Counted from the stretch's first letter, positions 19,214-28,339 are shown. The stretch: DNA of 64,000 nucleotides from Kuafuiihalomonas sp964473255 (GCA_964473255.1 CAYYOT010000007.1:47914-111913), one strand, 5' to 3'. The notes: a model not told the origin generated them from the letters alone. Translations and numbers: made by a program.

Positions 19214-19286
19214 GGTGCCGTAGCCAAGTTGGTAAGGCATAGGTTTGCAAAACCTACAATCACCGGTTCGAATCCGGTCGGCACCT
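19214..19286 (+). tRNA. tRNA-Cys (anticodon GCA)
   Basis: All arms fold: acceptor GGTGCCG with CGGCACC, a three-base D stem, the anticodon stem TAGGT/ACCTA holding loop TTGCAAA with anticodon GCA (19247-19249), and the T stem ACCGG/CCGGT with TTCGAAT. The discriminator base is T, an identity element of tRNA-Cys. The 3' CCA is not encoded. Confidence 0.97.
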
Positions 19287-19297
19287 AACCCGATTCT

Positions 19298-19371
<74 letters not shown>

Positions 19372-19475
19372 TACGTCTGTCGGTCCCGGACCGCGGCGGC
19401 CTTCGGATTGCCCGTTGCTCCCCGGTCCGCTAGGGACGACCCGCGGCGTAGAGACGCCAGAGAGCTACGGAGCGC

Positions 19476-20330
19476 GTGAACACGGAGAGCCGGGCCCGGG
19501 CGGGGCAAGCCATCGGGGCACTGTTGGGGGCGTTGTTCGTCCTCGGATGTGTCGCCTGTAACGACGACGACGAGGTCAATCCTGTCCTCACCTGTCAGGA
19601 AGCCTTCCCCGTCGACTGCTGCACGTCCGACGATCAGTGCGAAGACTTCTACCGGAACCCCCCGACGGATGTCCGGTTCTGCAAGGACCCAGGGGCGACG
19701 ACCGGAATATGCGTCCGCTGCCTCGATGACTCGCAGTGCGCCGACAGGCTGGTCTGCGATTCATCGACCGACCGTCACCAGTGCGTCTCGTGCACCGAAG
19801 ATGGGGACTGCGTGGGCAAGGTCAACTGCGATGCCGAGGGCAACAACTGTCAGGACGGGGTGTGTAACGAAACCGAGTGCGTAGAGTGCCGTGACAACAC
19901 CCAGTGCAGCGGGGACACACCCATCTGCAACAGCGCCAACCGCTGCGTGGAGTGCGCGGGCGATGACGACTGTCCTTCGGTCTGCGTGAGCAGCACCTGT
20001 CGGGAGTGCCGGAACAACGACGACTGCGGCGACCAGGTCTGCGAGTCGAACGCGTGTGTTCCCTGCGGCGAAGAGGCGGAGTGTAGCCTCAACTTCCTGT
20101 GTAATGCGGGGGTCTGTGAGGAAGGCTGCAACGAGGATCAGGACTGCGACACGAGCCGCTACTGCAGCAACGAGGGCATGTGCGAGACCGGCTGTCGCGG
20201 CGATACCGGCTGCCCTGCGGACCAGTTCTGCGATCCCGATGCCCGGATGTGCATGGAAGGCTGCCGCGAGGACGGCTGTGAGGAGGGCGAGGTCTGTAAC
20301 CTCGACACCCGCGTCTGCGAACCCGCCTGA
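19476..20330 (+). CDS. Cysteine-rich lipoprotein with Dickkopf-like repeats
   Basis: A 284-residue secreted lipoprotein with about 46 cysteines (roughly 16 percent). A signal peptide (GALLGALFVLG) ends in a lipobox with Cys25. The mature chain is a series of short repeats of the form C-x(2)-D-x-Q/D-C-x(5-8)-C-x(3-7)-C-V-x-C, as in the Cys-rich Dickkopf-like or delta-60-type surface proteins of myxobacteria. The repeats are likely disulfide-bonded outside the cytoplasm; the function is unknown. The start is GTG, with no strong ribosome site. It follows the tRNA pair by 104 bases on the same strand. Confidence 0.82.
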   Translation: MNTESRARAGQAIGALLGALFVLGCVACNDDDEVNPVLTCQEAFPVDCCTSDDQCEDFYRNPPTDVRFCKDPGATTGICVRCLDDSQCADRLVCDSSTDRHQCVSCTEDGDCVGKVNCDAEGNNCQDGVCNETECVECRDNTQCSGDTPICNSANRCVECAGDDDCPSVCVSSTCRECRNNDDCGDQVCESNACVPCGEEAECSLNFLCNAGVCEEGCNEDQDCDTSRYCSNEGMCETGCRGDTGCPADQFCDPDARMCMEGCREDGCEEGEVCNLDTRVCEPA

Positions 20331-20408
20331 CGCCCAAGACCGGCGGAGCACCGGGTTGGCCGGCGCTTTCGCCCGAATCTTTCGGCCGACCGAGGCGAAG
20401 AAGCGGCG

Positions 20409-20579
20409 CTACTCGTCACACTCGATTTCGAGCAGGGGGCCCGGATCGCAGACCGGGTCTTCCTGGCAGAGTCGGAAGCTCTCGCAGTCCTCGAACTTGG
20501 GGTCGATGTCTTCGCCGCAGGCGGCAAAGCCCCCGGCGAGGAGGAGTACGGTCAAGACCCGAATCATCCGCAGCGTCAT
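20409..20579 (-). CDS. Small lipoprotein (56 residues)
   Basis: A short open frame that reads as a complete lipoprotein: a basic start (MTLRMIRV), a hydrophobic core (LTVLLLAGGF), a lipobox AAC with Cys21, then an acidic mature peptide of about 36 residues with four further cysteines. A second ATG at 20567 (MIRVLTVLL) is an alternative start. The clean signal-lipobox structure and the lack of any overlapping gene support it despite its size. It converges on the Cys-rich lipoprotein gene and lies 55 bases downstream of the lhgO stop codon on the same strand. Function unknown. Confidence 0.7.
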   Translation of the reverse strand: MTLRMIRVLTVLLLAGGFAACGEDIDPKFEDCESFRLCQEDPVCDPGPLLEIECDE

Positions 20580-20634
20580 CTCGCAGGCGAACCCAACCGA
20601 TCAAGCGGTTACCGAGGCCCCGATGCAGTCAGCC

Positions 20635-21843
20635 CTAACCGGATGTAGGCCGGTTCGCGAGTGCGCTGGCGATGGCGTCACCGATCGCCAGCGACGACGT
20701 CGCCGCCGGCGATGGCGCGTTGAGCACGTGGGTCATGCAGTCGGTTCGTTCGAGGACGAAATCGTCTTCCAGGCTACCGTCCGGTCGCAGCGCCTGAGCC
20801 CTGACCCCGGCGGGGGCCGGGACGACGTCGTTCATGGTGACTTCCGGAATCAATCGCTGGAGCGCGGCGACGAACCGCCGCCGGCTGAACGTACGGAGGA
20901 GCTCTGTGGCTCCGGTCCGCGGGTGGCGCGCCGCGAGCCGCCAGAAGCCCGGATAGCTCAGCGTCTCGATGAGGTCCGCCGGTCGAACCGTCGACGGCCG
21001 ATAGCCTTCGCGAGCGAACGCCAGGACCGCGCTCGGACCGCACTCCACCTCACCATCCAGCGTGCGGGTGAAGTGCACGCCGAGAAACGGAAAGGCGGGA
21101 TCCGGGACCGGGTAGATGAGGCCTCGACACAGATGTCGTGCGTGCGCCGCCAGCCGCACGTAGTCTCCGCGAAACGGCACGATGCTCAGCCTCGGTTCGA
21201 GGCCCGAGGCCCGCGCTACGCGGTCGGAGTACAAGCCTGCGCAATTGACGAGGTGACCGACCTCAAGGGAGCCGCTGCTCGTCTCGACCTCGACCCGACC
21301 CTCGGCTTCTTTGGCGGCAACGAATCGTCGCTCGAGCTCCACCTCGCCACCGAGCCGCTCGATCTGCGCCCGAAGACGGGCGGCGACCGCGCCGTAGTCC
21401 ACCACGCCGGTATCCGCCACCCAGAGCCCCGCCAGCGCGCTGCAGTGCGGCTCGCGGGCGCGGATCTGGTCGCCGTCGACCTCCTCGACCCATACCCCGT
21501 TCGCCGCCCCCCGCTCGCGGAGGGAAGCCAGGCGCTTCAGCTCGGTCTCCGTGGTGGCGACCACGAACTTCCCGCAAACATCGTGACGGACATCGAACTC
21601 GCGACAGAACTCGAGGAGTCGCGCGCGCCCCTCGCGGCAGAAACGAGCCTTCGCCGAGCCGGGCGGGTAGTACAGGCCGGAATGAAGGACCCCCGAGTTT
21701 CGACTCGACTGGTGTTGGGCGATCTTGGATTCTTTCTCGATGACCGTCAGCCGCGTCCGGGGCGAACGCTCGAGGATCGCGTAGGCCGCCGACAGACCGA
21801 CGAGGCCGGCCCCGACCACCACGACATCGGCTCCCCCGGACAC
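20635..21843 (-). CDS. lhgO: L-2-hydroxyglutarate oxidase
   Basis: FAD-dependent enzyme of the DAO/LhgO family that oxidises L-2-hydroxyglutarate to 2-oxoglutarate and passes electrons to the respiratory chain or oxygen. The 402 residues match the family. The Rossmann dinucleotide motif VVVGAGLVGLSAAY is at the N-terminus, followed by the LhgO signature SSRNSGVLHSGLYYPPGS and, near the C-terminus, NAPSPAATSSLAIG that closes the FAD site. The start is GTG. It is divergent from the iron operon with 85 bases between starts; the Fur box described there lies nearer the other gene but could affect both. Confidence 0.93.
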   Translation of the reverse strand: MSGGADVVVVGAGLVGLSAAYAILERSPRTRLTVIEKESKIAQHQSSRNSGVLHSGLYYPPGSAKARFCREGRARLLEFCREFDVRHDVCGKFVVATTETELKRLASLRERGAANGVWVEEVDGDQIRAREPHCSALAGLWVADTGVVDYGAVAARLRAQIERLGGEVELERRFVAAKEAEGRVEVETSSGSLEVGHLVNCAGLYSDRVARASGLEPRLSIVPFRGDYVRLAAHARHLCRGLIYPVPDPAFPFLGVHFTRTLDGEVECGPSAVLAFAREGYRPSTVRPADLIETLSYPGFWRLAARHPRTGATELLRTFSRRRFVAALQRLIPEVTMNDVVPAPAGVRAQALRPDGSLEDDFVLERTDCMTHVLNAPSPAATSSLAIGDAIASALANRPTSG

Positions 21844-21888
21844 GGACCGACAAACGGTTAGCTCATGAGCGGGCTGCCAAAAAGAAGG

Positions 21889-21916
21889 TTGCTTCCGTGG
21901 TGATTTTGAGACTAAT
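21889..21916 (+). promoter_or_regulatory. Probable promoter of the iron operon
   Basis: TTGCTT (21889-21894), 16-base spacer, ACTAAT (21911-21916; four of six -10 matches). Transcription would begin about 5 bases before the ATG at 21929, giving an almost leaderless mRNA. No ribosome site is present. The -10 lies inside the Fur box palindrome. Confidence 0.5.
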
Positions 21917-21927
21917 TCTCAAAATCA
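21901..21927. promoter_or_regulatory. Fur box (perfect 11-base inverted repeat)
   Basis: TGATTTTGAGA (21901-21911) and its exact complement TCTCAAAATCA (21917-21927) flank CTAAT. The core TGAGACT-A-ATTCTCA matches the 7-1-7 Fur consensus TGAGAAT-N-ATTCTCA at all but one position. It ends one base before the start codon and covers the predicted -10, so Fe-loaded Fur would block transcription when iron is plentiful. Confidence 0.85.
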
Positions 21928-21928
21928 A

Positions 21929-23356
21929 ATGAAGCGGCCCATCATCCTTTCCCTCATGGCCGTTGCCATCGGCTGCGGCGACTCCACGGAGAGCACCGGC
22001 GGGGGCTCGAATCTCGAAATTCCCGAAGATTATGCGTTCACCAGTCGTTTCGACCCGAACGAAAGCAGCGTGGCCTACGGAGGGCAGGTCAGCCGTCAGG
22101 TCTTCGTTGCGGGGATCGTCGACGCCCTCGAGGCTCTGACGTCGGCCATCGATTCCGGGGATCGGGTTCCGGTGGCGGGGGAGGTCGAGGCCGAGCTGGC
22201 GTTCTACTTCGACTTCGACGACCAGCTCGGAGGCTCGGTCGCCATTCCCATGAGCACGGACCCCGAGCTTCTTCAGTCGACGTTTTCCGACCTGGGAACC
22301 GGGCGCGACCTCGCGGGCAAGATCGCGGGGAACGACCCCGTCGGTCAGCATGAGGACTGGTCGACGGCGCTCATGGGCGCCGGCGACCACACGCCCGAGA
22401 GTCGGGTACGGAGCTGGTTCGGCGAAGTCGACGCACTCGCCGTGAGCCGGGCCAACGGAAGTCCGGTCCTCACGCCGAGCGGCGAGCCGGTCGCATCGAC
22501 CTACGTGACCGAGGATGGTCGCGACCTCCGTCAGCTCATCGAGAAGTTCCTCCGAGGAGCGATCGCTTACTCGCAGGGCACCGACGACTATCTGGACGAC
22601 GACACCGAGGGCAAAGGTCTCCTCAGCACGAACACGCGTGACGGGGACGCGCCCTACACCGCCCTCGAGCATCAGTGGGACGAAGGCTTCGGCTACTTCG
22701 GCGCAGCCCGCGACTACGCGAGCTACTCCGATGATGAGATCGCGGGGAGCGGGGGTCGCCCGGGTTGGTCGAGCGGCTACCATGATTCCAACGGCGACGG
22801 GGCGATCGACCTTCAGTCGGAGTTCAATTTTGGTCATGCGGTGAACGCAGCCAAACGCGACCGCGGAGCCGTGGTACCGACCGACATGACGGCGCGAGCG
22901 ATCGACGGTTTTCTGCGGGGGCGGGCCATAATCGCCGGGGCCGAAGGGGAGTTGGATCCCGAGCAGCTGGAAGCGCTGCAGGAGGCCCGAGATCAGGCCG
23001 TGCTGGCTTGGGAAGAGGCGATCGCGGCCACCGCCATTCACTACGTCAACGACGTCCTGCAGGACATGGGCACCTTCGGGACGGACGGCTACTCCTTCGA
23101 GGATCACGCCAAGCACTGGTCGGAGCTGAAGGGCTTCGCGCTGAGCCTGCAGTTCAATCCGCGCTCCCAGATCGATGATGCGACGCTGGCAACGGTGTTG
23201 AACGAGATCGGTGACGCTCCGGTGCTCCCGACCGCCGACGAAGGTGCCATCGAGGCCTACCGGGGGGCGCTGCGGAACGCGCGCGCGCTGCTCGGAGAGG
23301 CCTATGGGTTTGCGGCGGACAATCTCGGCGACGACGCGGGACTGGGGGGCTGGTGA
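21929..23356 (+). CDS. DUF4856-like lipoprotein, first gene of iron operon
   Basis: A 475-residue lipoprotein, probably periplasm-facing. Signal peptide MKRPIILSLMAVAIG, then lipobox Cys16. The mature part resembles the DUF4856 family known mainly from Bacteroidetes, which often sits beside imelysin genes; features include FTSRFDPNESSVAYGGQV near the start and the central EHQWDEGFGYFGAA. The helical C-terminus fits. A role in iron or haem handling is inferred from the Fur box directly upstream and the genes behind it. It overlaps the next gene by GTGA. No ribosome site precedes the ATG. Confidence 0.8.
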   Translation: MKRPIILSLMAVAIGCGDSTESTGGGSNLEIPEDYAFTSRFDPNESSVAYGGQVSRQVFVAGIVDALEALTSAIDSGDRVPVAGEVEAELAFYFDFDDQLGGSVAIPMSTDPELLQSTFSDLGTGRDLAGKIAGNDPVGQHEDWSTALMGAGDHTPESRVRSWFGEVDALAVSRANGSPVLTPSGEPVASTYVTEDGRDLRQLIEKFLRGAIAYSQGTDDYLDDDTEGKGLLSTNTRDGDAPYTALEHQWDEGFGYFGAARDYASYSDDEIAGSGGRPGWSSGYHDSNGDGAIDLQSEFNFGHAVNAAKRDRGAVVPTDMTARAIDGFLRGRAIIAGAEGELDPEQLEALQEARDQAVLAWEEAIAATAIHYVNDVLQDMGTFGTDGYSFEDHAKHWSELKGFALSLQFNPRSQIDDATLATVLNEIGDAPVLPTADEGAIEAYRGALRNARALLGEAYGFAADNLGDDAGLGGW

Positions 23357-24546
23357 TGATCCGGGGGGGATCGATCATCTGTGCGGCCGCACTGGCCGCC
23401 TGCAGCTCCAACGGTACGGACTCCGGCAACGGCGGCGGGATCGCTCCCGCGTTCGACCGGACGGCGATGCTCACGAGTATAGCCGACCGTGCGATCATGC
23501 CCGCGTACACTGCGTTCGCCGCCGAAGCCGAGGCGCTGCGCACCGCGGTGCAGGCCTTCGATGAGGCCATCGGGGAGGCCGACGAGGCCGACAAGAAGGC
23601 GGCGGCGCAATCGGCTTGGCGCTCCGCCATGGGCGCCTGGCAAGAAGCAGAGCTCACGTTGGTCGGGCCGGCTGGTCCCAATTCTCGGCGGGGGGGGCAG
23701 GGCCTTCGTCAGCGGCTCTACTCGTGGCCGGCCGACAACCCGTGCCGCGTCCAGCAGGAGCTGGTGCGCCAGCGCTTCGCCGAGCTCGACGCGCAGACCG
23801 ATAACGCTTACGGACTCGATGCTCTCGAGTATCTGCTGTTCGAGGAGTCGACGGAGGCGGTCTGTCCGCCGCAGGTCGACATCATCGCCGATGGTTCGTG
23901 GAACGCGCTGATCGCTTCGGGCGACCTGCCCGAGGTTCGAGGGCGGTACGCGAGTGCTGCGGCCGAGTTGATTCGGCAAGATGCGGTCGGGCTGCTCGCT
24001 GCTTGGGAGAACGGTTTTCGCGACCAGTTCGCCGGCGCCGGCCAGAGCGGCTCGGTCTATCCGACGGCGCAGGCGGCTATCGACGACCTCTTCGCCGCTC
24101 TGTACTACATCGAGCTGCAAACCAAGGACGAGAAGCTGGGCGCAGTGGCCGGGCTGAACTCGCGATGCCTCAACGATTCGTGTCCGGAGGTTGCCGAGCT
24201 CCCGATCGCCGATGCTTCCCGGGAGTCCATCCGAAGGAACGTCCGGGGCTTCGCCGCCGTTCTGTTCGGCGGGGACCCGGACGACCCGCGAGCGGTCGGC
24301 TTCGATGATTTCCTCGCCGCGGCGGGAGCCGCCGCACTCGCGGAAGACCTCCGACAGCGGGTGGAAGCCGCGGAGGCCGCGGTCCAGGATGTGGAGCCGT
24401 CGATGCTGCAGGCGATCGTCTCGGACAAGGAAGAGCTGTCCGCGCAGTTCGGTGCGTTGACCGAGCTGACCGACATCCTCAAGTCGCAGTTCGTGAGCGT
24501 CCTCGCGCTGGAGATCCCCCGCGAGGGCGCGGCCGACAATGACTGA
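23353..24546 (+). CDS. Imelysin-like (M75 family) iron-regulated lipoprotein
   Basis: A 397-residue periplasmic lipoprotein of the imelysin/ICMP family, associated with iron uptake. Signal and lipobox end at LAAC (Cys17). Helical repeats follow, with the family core AAQSAWRSAMGAWQEAE and NAYGLDALEYLLFEE. The hallmark GxHxxE motif reads GLDALE (residues 154-159), so the histidine is Asp156 while Glu159 is kept. The start is the GTG overlapping the preceding stop; ATG at 23356, one codon on, is equally possible. It overlaps the HTTM gene by 8 bases. Confidence 0.88.
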   Translation: MMIRGGSIICAAALAACSSNGTDSGNGGGIAPAFDRTAMLTSIADRAIMPAYTAFAAEAEALRTAVQAFDEAIGEADEADKKAAAQSAWRSAMGAWQEAELTLVGPAGPNSRRGGQGLRQRLYSWPADNPCRVQQELVRQRFAELDAQTDNAYGLDALEYLLFEESTEAVCPPQVDIIADGSWNALIASGDLPEVRGRYASAAAELIRQDAVGLLAAWENGFRDQFAGAGQSGSVYPTAQAAIDDLFAALYYIELQTKDEKLGAVAGLNSRCLNDSCPEVAELPIADASRESIRRNVRGFAAVLFGGDPDDPRAVGFDDFLAAAGAAALAEDLRQRVEAAEAAVQDVEPSMLQAIVSDKEELSAQFGALTELTDILKSQFVSVLALEIPREGAADND

Positions 24547-25930
24547 CTCCCCGCCGTCAGCTCCGTCGCGGCGGTCGCTGTCGGTCTGGCTGGCCCGTCC
24601 GGTCGACATCGCCAGCGTCGCCGTGTTCCGAATCTTGTTCGGAGCCGTGATGTTCGTGGGGCTGGTTCGATACGTGGCCCACGGCTGGATCGATACGGTC
24701 TTCGTCGAGCCCACTTTCTTCTTCAAGTACCCGGGATTCGAGTTCGTCACCGTCGCGGGGCCGGGTGGCCTCTACGCGCTGTTCGCGGTGACCGCTGCCG
24801 CGGCCCTCTGCGTGGCCCTCGGTCTTTGGTACCGCGTCGCGACCGCGACGTTCTTCGTCGGCTTCACCTACATTCAGCTGATGGACGTGACGAACTACCT
24901 GAACCACTACGTTCTGGTCGTTCTCTTGGCTGGACTCATGTGCTTCATGCCGCTGGACCGGGCTCTGTCTTTGCGGACGTGGCGTACACCTCGCGAGCGG
25001 CGGGCGACGGTTTCCGCATGGGTCTTGTACGTGCTCCGATTCCAGATCGCGGTCGTCTACATCTTCGCGGCGGTGGCCAAGCTAGGACCCGACTGGCTCT
25101 GGCACGGGCAGCCCATGAACATCTGGATGAGTGCGCGTAGTGAGCTTCCTCTGATCGGGCCCTTCATCGCGATGCCCGAGGTTGCGCTGGCCATGAGCTG
25201 GGCGGGCTTTCTGTACGACGCCTCGATCGTTCCTCTCCTCCTTTGGCGTCGTACGCGATCGGTCGCCTACTTCACGGTGCTCGTCTTCCATGCTTTCACT
25301 TGGCTGTTCTTCGATATCGGCATGTTCCCTTTCATCATGACGGTGAGCACGACCCTGTTCTTCGCACCGAGCTGGCCGCGACGGCGGTTGGGGCTCGGGA
25401 CCGTAGGCGTGGCCGGTACGGTCTCTCATCGCTCAATGTCGCCTCTGGCGACCGGGGCTTTGGCAATTTTCGTTGCACTCCAGCTGGCCGTTCCCCTGCG
25501 GCACTTCTTGTACGAGGGAAACGTGCTTTGGCACGAGCGAGGCATGCGCTTCGCCTGGAAGGTCATGGTTCGAGAAAAGAACGGAAGTTTGCACTATCGC
25601 GTGACCGAACCGACGTCCGGTCGGACCTGGGTCGTGAGCCCCCACGAGTATCTGGACTGGCGACAGGCCAACGAGATGGCCGCCCAGCCGGATATGATCC
25701 TCCAGCTGGCTCGCCACATCGCCTGGGATTTTGCCCAGCGGGGCGTTCCGAACGTATCGGTCGAAGCGGACAGCCTGGTTTCGTTGAACGGTCGGCCCCC
25801 GGCGCGAATGATCGATCCCGAAGCCGACCTGACCCGGGTCGACGAGAGCTCCGGGGACTGGATCCTCCCCGCGCCCGCGGGACCGCCCATCCGGCTGGCC
25901 TGGCCATCCGGGCGAACAGCTCATCGATGA
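24539..25930 (+). CDS. HTTM-domain integral membrane protein
   Basis: A 463-residue inner-membrane protein of the HTTM family (related to the membrane part of vitamin K-dependent gamma-carboxylase). About seven to nine hydrophobic helices span residues 25-315, including VAVFRILFGAVMFVGLVRY, RFQIAVVYIFAAVAKLG and FHAFTWLFFDIGMF. A soluble C-terminal part of about 150 residues follows. The conserved AKLGPDWL(W/G) segment after a membrane helix is typical. The biochemical role in iron operons is unknown. The gene overlaps both neighbours (8 bases upstream, ATGA downstream), so it belongs to the Fur-controlled operon. Confidence 0.87.
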   Translation: MTDSPPSAPSRRSLSVWLARPVDIASVAVFRILFGAVMFVGLVRYVAHGWIDTVFVEPTFFFKYPGFEFVTVAGPGGLYALFAVTAAAALCVALGLWYRVATATFFVGFTYIQLMDVTNYLNHYVLVVLLAGLMCFMPLDRALSLRTWRTPRERRATVSAWVLYVLRFQIAVVYIFAAVAKLGPDWLWHGQPMNIWMSARSELPLIGPFIAMPEVALAMSWAGFLYDASIVPLLLWRRTRSVAYFTVLVFHAFTWLFFDIGMFPFIMTVSTTLFFAPSWPRRRLGLGTVGVAGTVSHRSMSPLATGALAIFVALQLAVPLRHFLYEGNVLWHERGMRFAWKVMVREKNGSLHYRVTEPTSGRTWVVSPHEYLDWRQANEMAAQPDMILQLARHIAWDFAQRGVPNVSVEADSLVSLNGRPPARMIDPEADLTRVDESSGDWILPAPAGPPIRLAWPSGRTAHR

Positions 25931-28317
25931 CGCGAGCTCCCCGGATGCGATGGTTCCTCGTTGCCCTGCTCGGCAGCGCGACGTTGCCCCTGAAAGCCTC
26001 GGCCGCACCGGACGGAGTGCCGTCGGTCGCCACGTCGACGGCACTTCGAGACGAAGACCTCAAGTACTTCGATGAGGCACCGCCGATCTTGGGGGACACC
26101 GAGGCGGACGAGGAGGTCATCGATCGCGCTTCGGTGTTTGGAAACCGGGTGGACTTGACGCGGGTCGCGGGGTCGGCCCACCGCGTGGACGAGGCCCAGC
26201 TCGAGCTCTTCGAGTTCGACGATATCCTCGAAGTCTTGGCCACGGTGCCGGGGGTGTACGTTCGCGAGGAGGACGGTTACGGGCTTCGGCCCAACATCGG
26301 CATGCGCGGAGCGTTTTCCGATCGGAGCTCCAAAGTCGTGCTGATGGAGGACAACGTCCTATTGGGCCCGGCCCCGTATGCGGCCCCCGCCGCCTACTAC
26401 TTCCCGCTGATGACGCGCATGACCAGCGTCGAGGTATTCAAGGGTCCCGCCGCGGTGGTGGCCGGGCCCAACACGATCGGCGGCGCCATCAACCTGACCA
26501 CGCGTGATGCGCCGGACCGAACCATCGCCTATCTGGACGTCGCCGGGGGCCTGCAGGGTTACCTCAAGCTCCATGGCTACGCCGGTACCGGCTCGGAAGT
26601 CTGGGGGATCCTCCTGGAAGGCGTCCACCTGAGTACGGAGGGCTTCAAGGAGCTCCCCACCGATGACGAGACCGGCTTCGACCGCAACGACCTGATGTTC
26701 AAGGCCCGTGTGAACACGAAGCGTTCGGTTGCCTGGCGGCACGGGCTGGAGCTGAAGCTCGGATACGGACGCGAGGTCTCCCACGAGACGTACCTCGGTC
26801 TGGCCGATGAGGACTTCGCCGAAAACGGGCTCCAGCGCTACTCCGCCTCGTCCGAGGATCGCATGGAGTGGGAGCGCACGCAGATTCAGCTGGAGTACGA
26901 AACCGGGAAGAAGGACTGGGGACTCCGAGTGACCGGCTATCGCCACGACTTCCATCGCGTCTGGCTCCGATTCAACGACTTCCTGCCCGGCGTCGACGAA
27001 GACCCCGACAACCCTCTGGTCAGCCGACCGGTCGGCGACATCCTCCGCGCCGACGACGAAGGGGCGGAAGAGCTGAAGGAAGTTCTACGCGGCAACCTCG
27101 ACTCCCGCGCGGTGTCCGACGGCGAGCCGGCATTCATGGAGCTGACGACGAACGACCGGACTTTCGTGAGCCAGGGTGTCCAGGCTGGCTTCGAGGCCGA
27201 GGTGGTGACCGGCCCCATCGCGCAGGTCATTCAGGCCGGGGCGCGTTTTCACGCCGACGAGATCGAGCGCGACCAGCCCTTGTCCGCCTGGGAGATGGTC
27301 AACGGCCGCATGGTCCCCACCGACGACGCCGCCGTCGGTCCCGGCACGGAGAACAACGACTTCGGGCGCGCCTTTGCCGTCTTCGCCAAAGACACGGTCA
27401 CGTGGGGTCCGGTCAGCTTGAGTCCCGGACTGCGGGTCGAGGTGGTGACCACCGGGCGCGAGGATGCCAGCGGTTCTCGGGAGCAGACCAACACCGCCGT
27501 CCTGCCCGGGGTGGGGCTCTTGGTAGCCGCACTCCCGCAGCTGTCGCTTCTGGCCGGTGTGCACCGAGGCTTTTCGCCGGTGGCGCCGGGCCAAGATGAA
27601 TCGGTCGACCCCGAGACCAGCTGGAACTACGAAGCGGGCGCTCGTTTTGGCGTGAAAGGCGTCTATCTGGAGACGATCGGCTTTTGGAACGACTATCAGA
27701 ACATCGTCGCCAACTGCACGTTCTCGACCGGTTGCCCGGACGGTAACCTCGACGATCAGGACGCGCTGGGGGCGGCCACCGTCCGCGGGGTCGAGGCCTT
27801 GGCCAATCTGTCTTCGAAGGGACCGTTCGATTTCACCTACGGTCTTCAGCTCGCGTACACGTACACCGACGGTCGCTTCGACACTGCCATCTCGGATTCG
27901 ACGTTCAACCCGCGGTTCGCCGGGGCGCAGGCCGGCGACCACATTCCCGACATTCCCGAACACATCGGTTCGTTCACGGGGACCGTCCAGGGAAAGAACT
28001 GGGCATTCGCGCTCTCCGGACGCGGGCAGAGCCGGATGTGGGACGAGCCCGAGAAGGGTCGCGATCTGCCGGACACGTTCTTTTCGGACCCGTTCTTCGT
28101 ACTCGACGTCGCCGGTCACTACTCGCCGACGAAGTGGCTCGAGTTCTATGCCCGAGCGCAGAATCTCTTCGACGCCCGCTACATCGCTTCTCGGCGTCCG
28201 TTCGGTGCGCGACCGGGCCAGCCGTTCCTCTTCTTCGTGGGGCTCAAGCTTCGTTACGCGGGGCCGTCGTTCCCCGCCAAGAAACCCGAGACCGAGGTCT
28301 ACACTCCGCCGGGTTGA
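25927..28317 (+). CDS. TonB-dependent outer-membrane receptor, FecA-like
   Basis: Outer-membrane beta-barrel of 796 residues that would import a ferric chelate, possibly of the citrate type, using TonB energy. The frame is open far upstream, but the ATG at 25927 is chosen because it overlaps the HTTM stop (ATGA) and begins a signal peptide (MRWFLVALLGSATLPLKASA). The plug domain spans about residues 85-200 (DDILEVLATVPGVYVREEDG, RPNIGMRGAFSDRSSKVVLM, GPAAVVAGPNTIGGAINL) and resembles FecA. The barrel fills the rest, ending FFVGLKLRYAG plus a short tail. Last gene of the Fur-controlled operon; converges on the next gene. Confidence 0.93.
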   Translation: MTRAPRMRWFLVALLGSATLPLKASAAPDGVPSVATSTALRDEDLKYFDEAPPILGDTEADEEVIDRASVFGNRVDLTRVAGSAHRVDEAQLELFEFDDILEVLATVPGVYVREEDGYGLRPNIGMRGAFSDRSSKVVLMEDNVLLGPAPYAAPAAYYFPLMTRMTSVEVFKGPAAVVAGPNTIGGAINLTTRDAPDRTIAYLDVAGGLQGYLKLHGYAGTGSEVWGILLEGVHLSTEGFKELPTDDETGFDRNDLMFKARVNTKRSVAWRHGLELKLGYGREVSHETYLGLADEDFAENGLQRYSASSEDRMEWERTQIQLEYETGKKDWGLRVTGYRHDFHRVWLRFNDFLPGVDEDPDNPLVSRPVGDILRADDEGAEELKEVLRGNLDSRAVSDGEPAFMELTTNDRTFVSQGVQAGFEAEVVTGPIAQVIQAGARFHADEIERDQPLSAWEMVNGRMVPTDDAAVGPGTENNDFGRAFAVFAKDTVTWGPVSLSPGLRVEVVTTGREDASGSREQTNTAVLPGVGLLVAALPQLSLLAGVHRGFSPVAPGQDESVDPETSWNYEAGARFGVKGVYLETIGFWNDYQNIVANCTFSTGCPDGNLDDQDALGAATVRGVEALANLSSKGPFDFTYGLQLAYTYTDGRFDTAISDSTFNPRFAGAQAGDHIPDIPEHIGSFTGTVQGKNWAFALSGRGQSRMWDEPEKGRDLPDTFFSDPFFVLDVAGHYSPTKWLEFYARAQNLFDARYIASRRPFGARPGQPFLFFVGLKLRYAGPSFPAKKPETEVYTPPG

Positions 28318-28339
28318 ACGGCGCCGAACCGCCTTCGAG

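Noticed and set aside
25243..25926. Upstream in-frame extension of the TonB receptor
   Set aside because: Lies wholly within the HTTM gene; the ATG at 25927 gives a signal peptide and an ATGA overlap.
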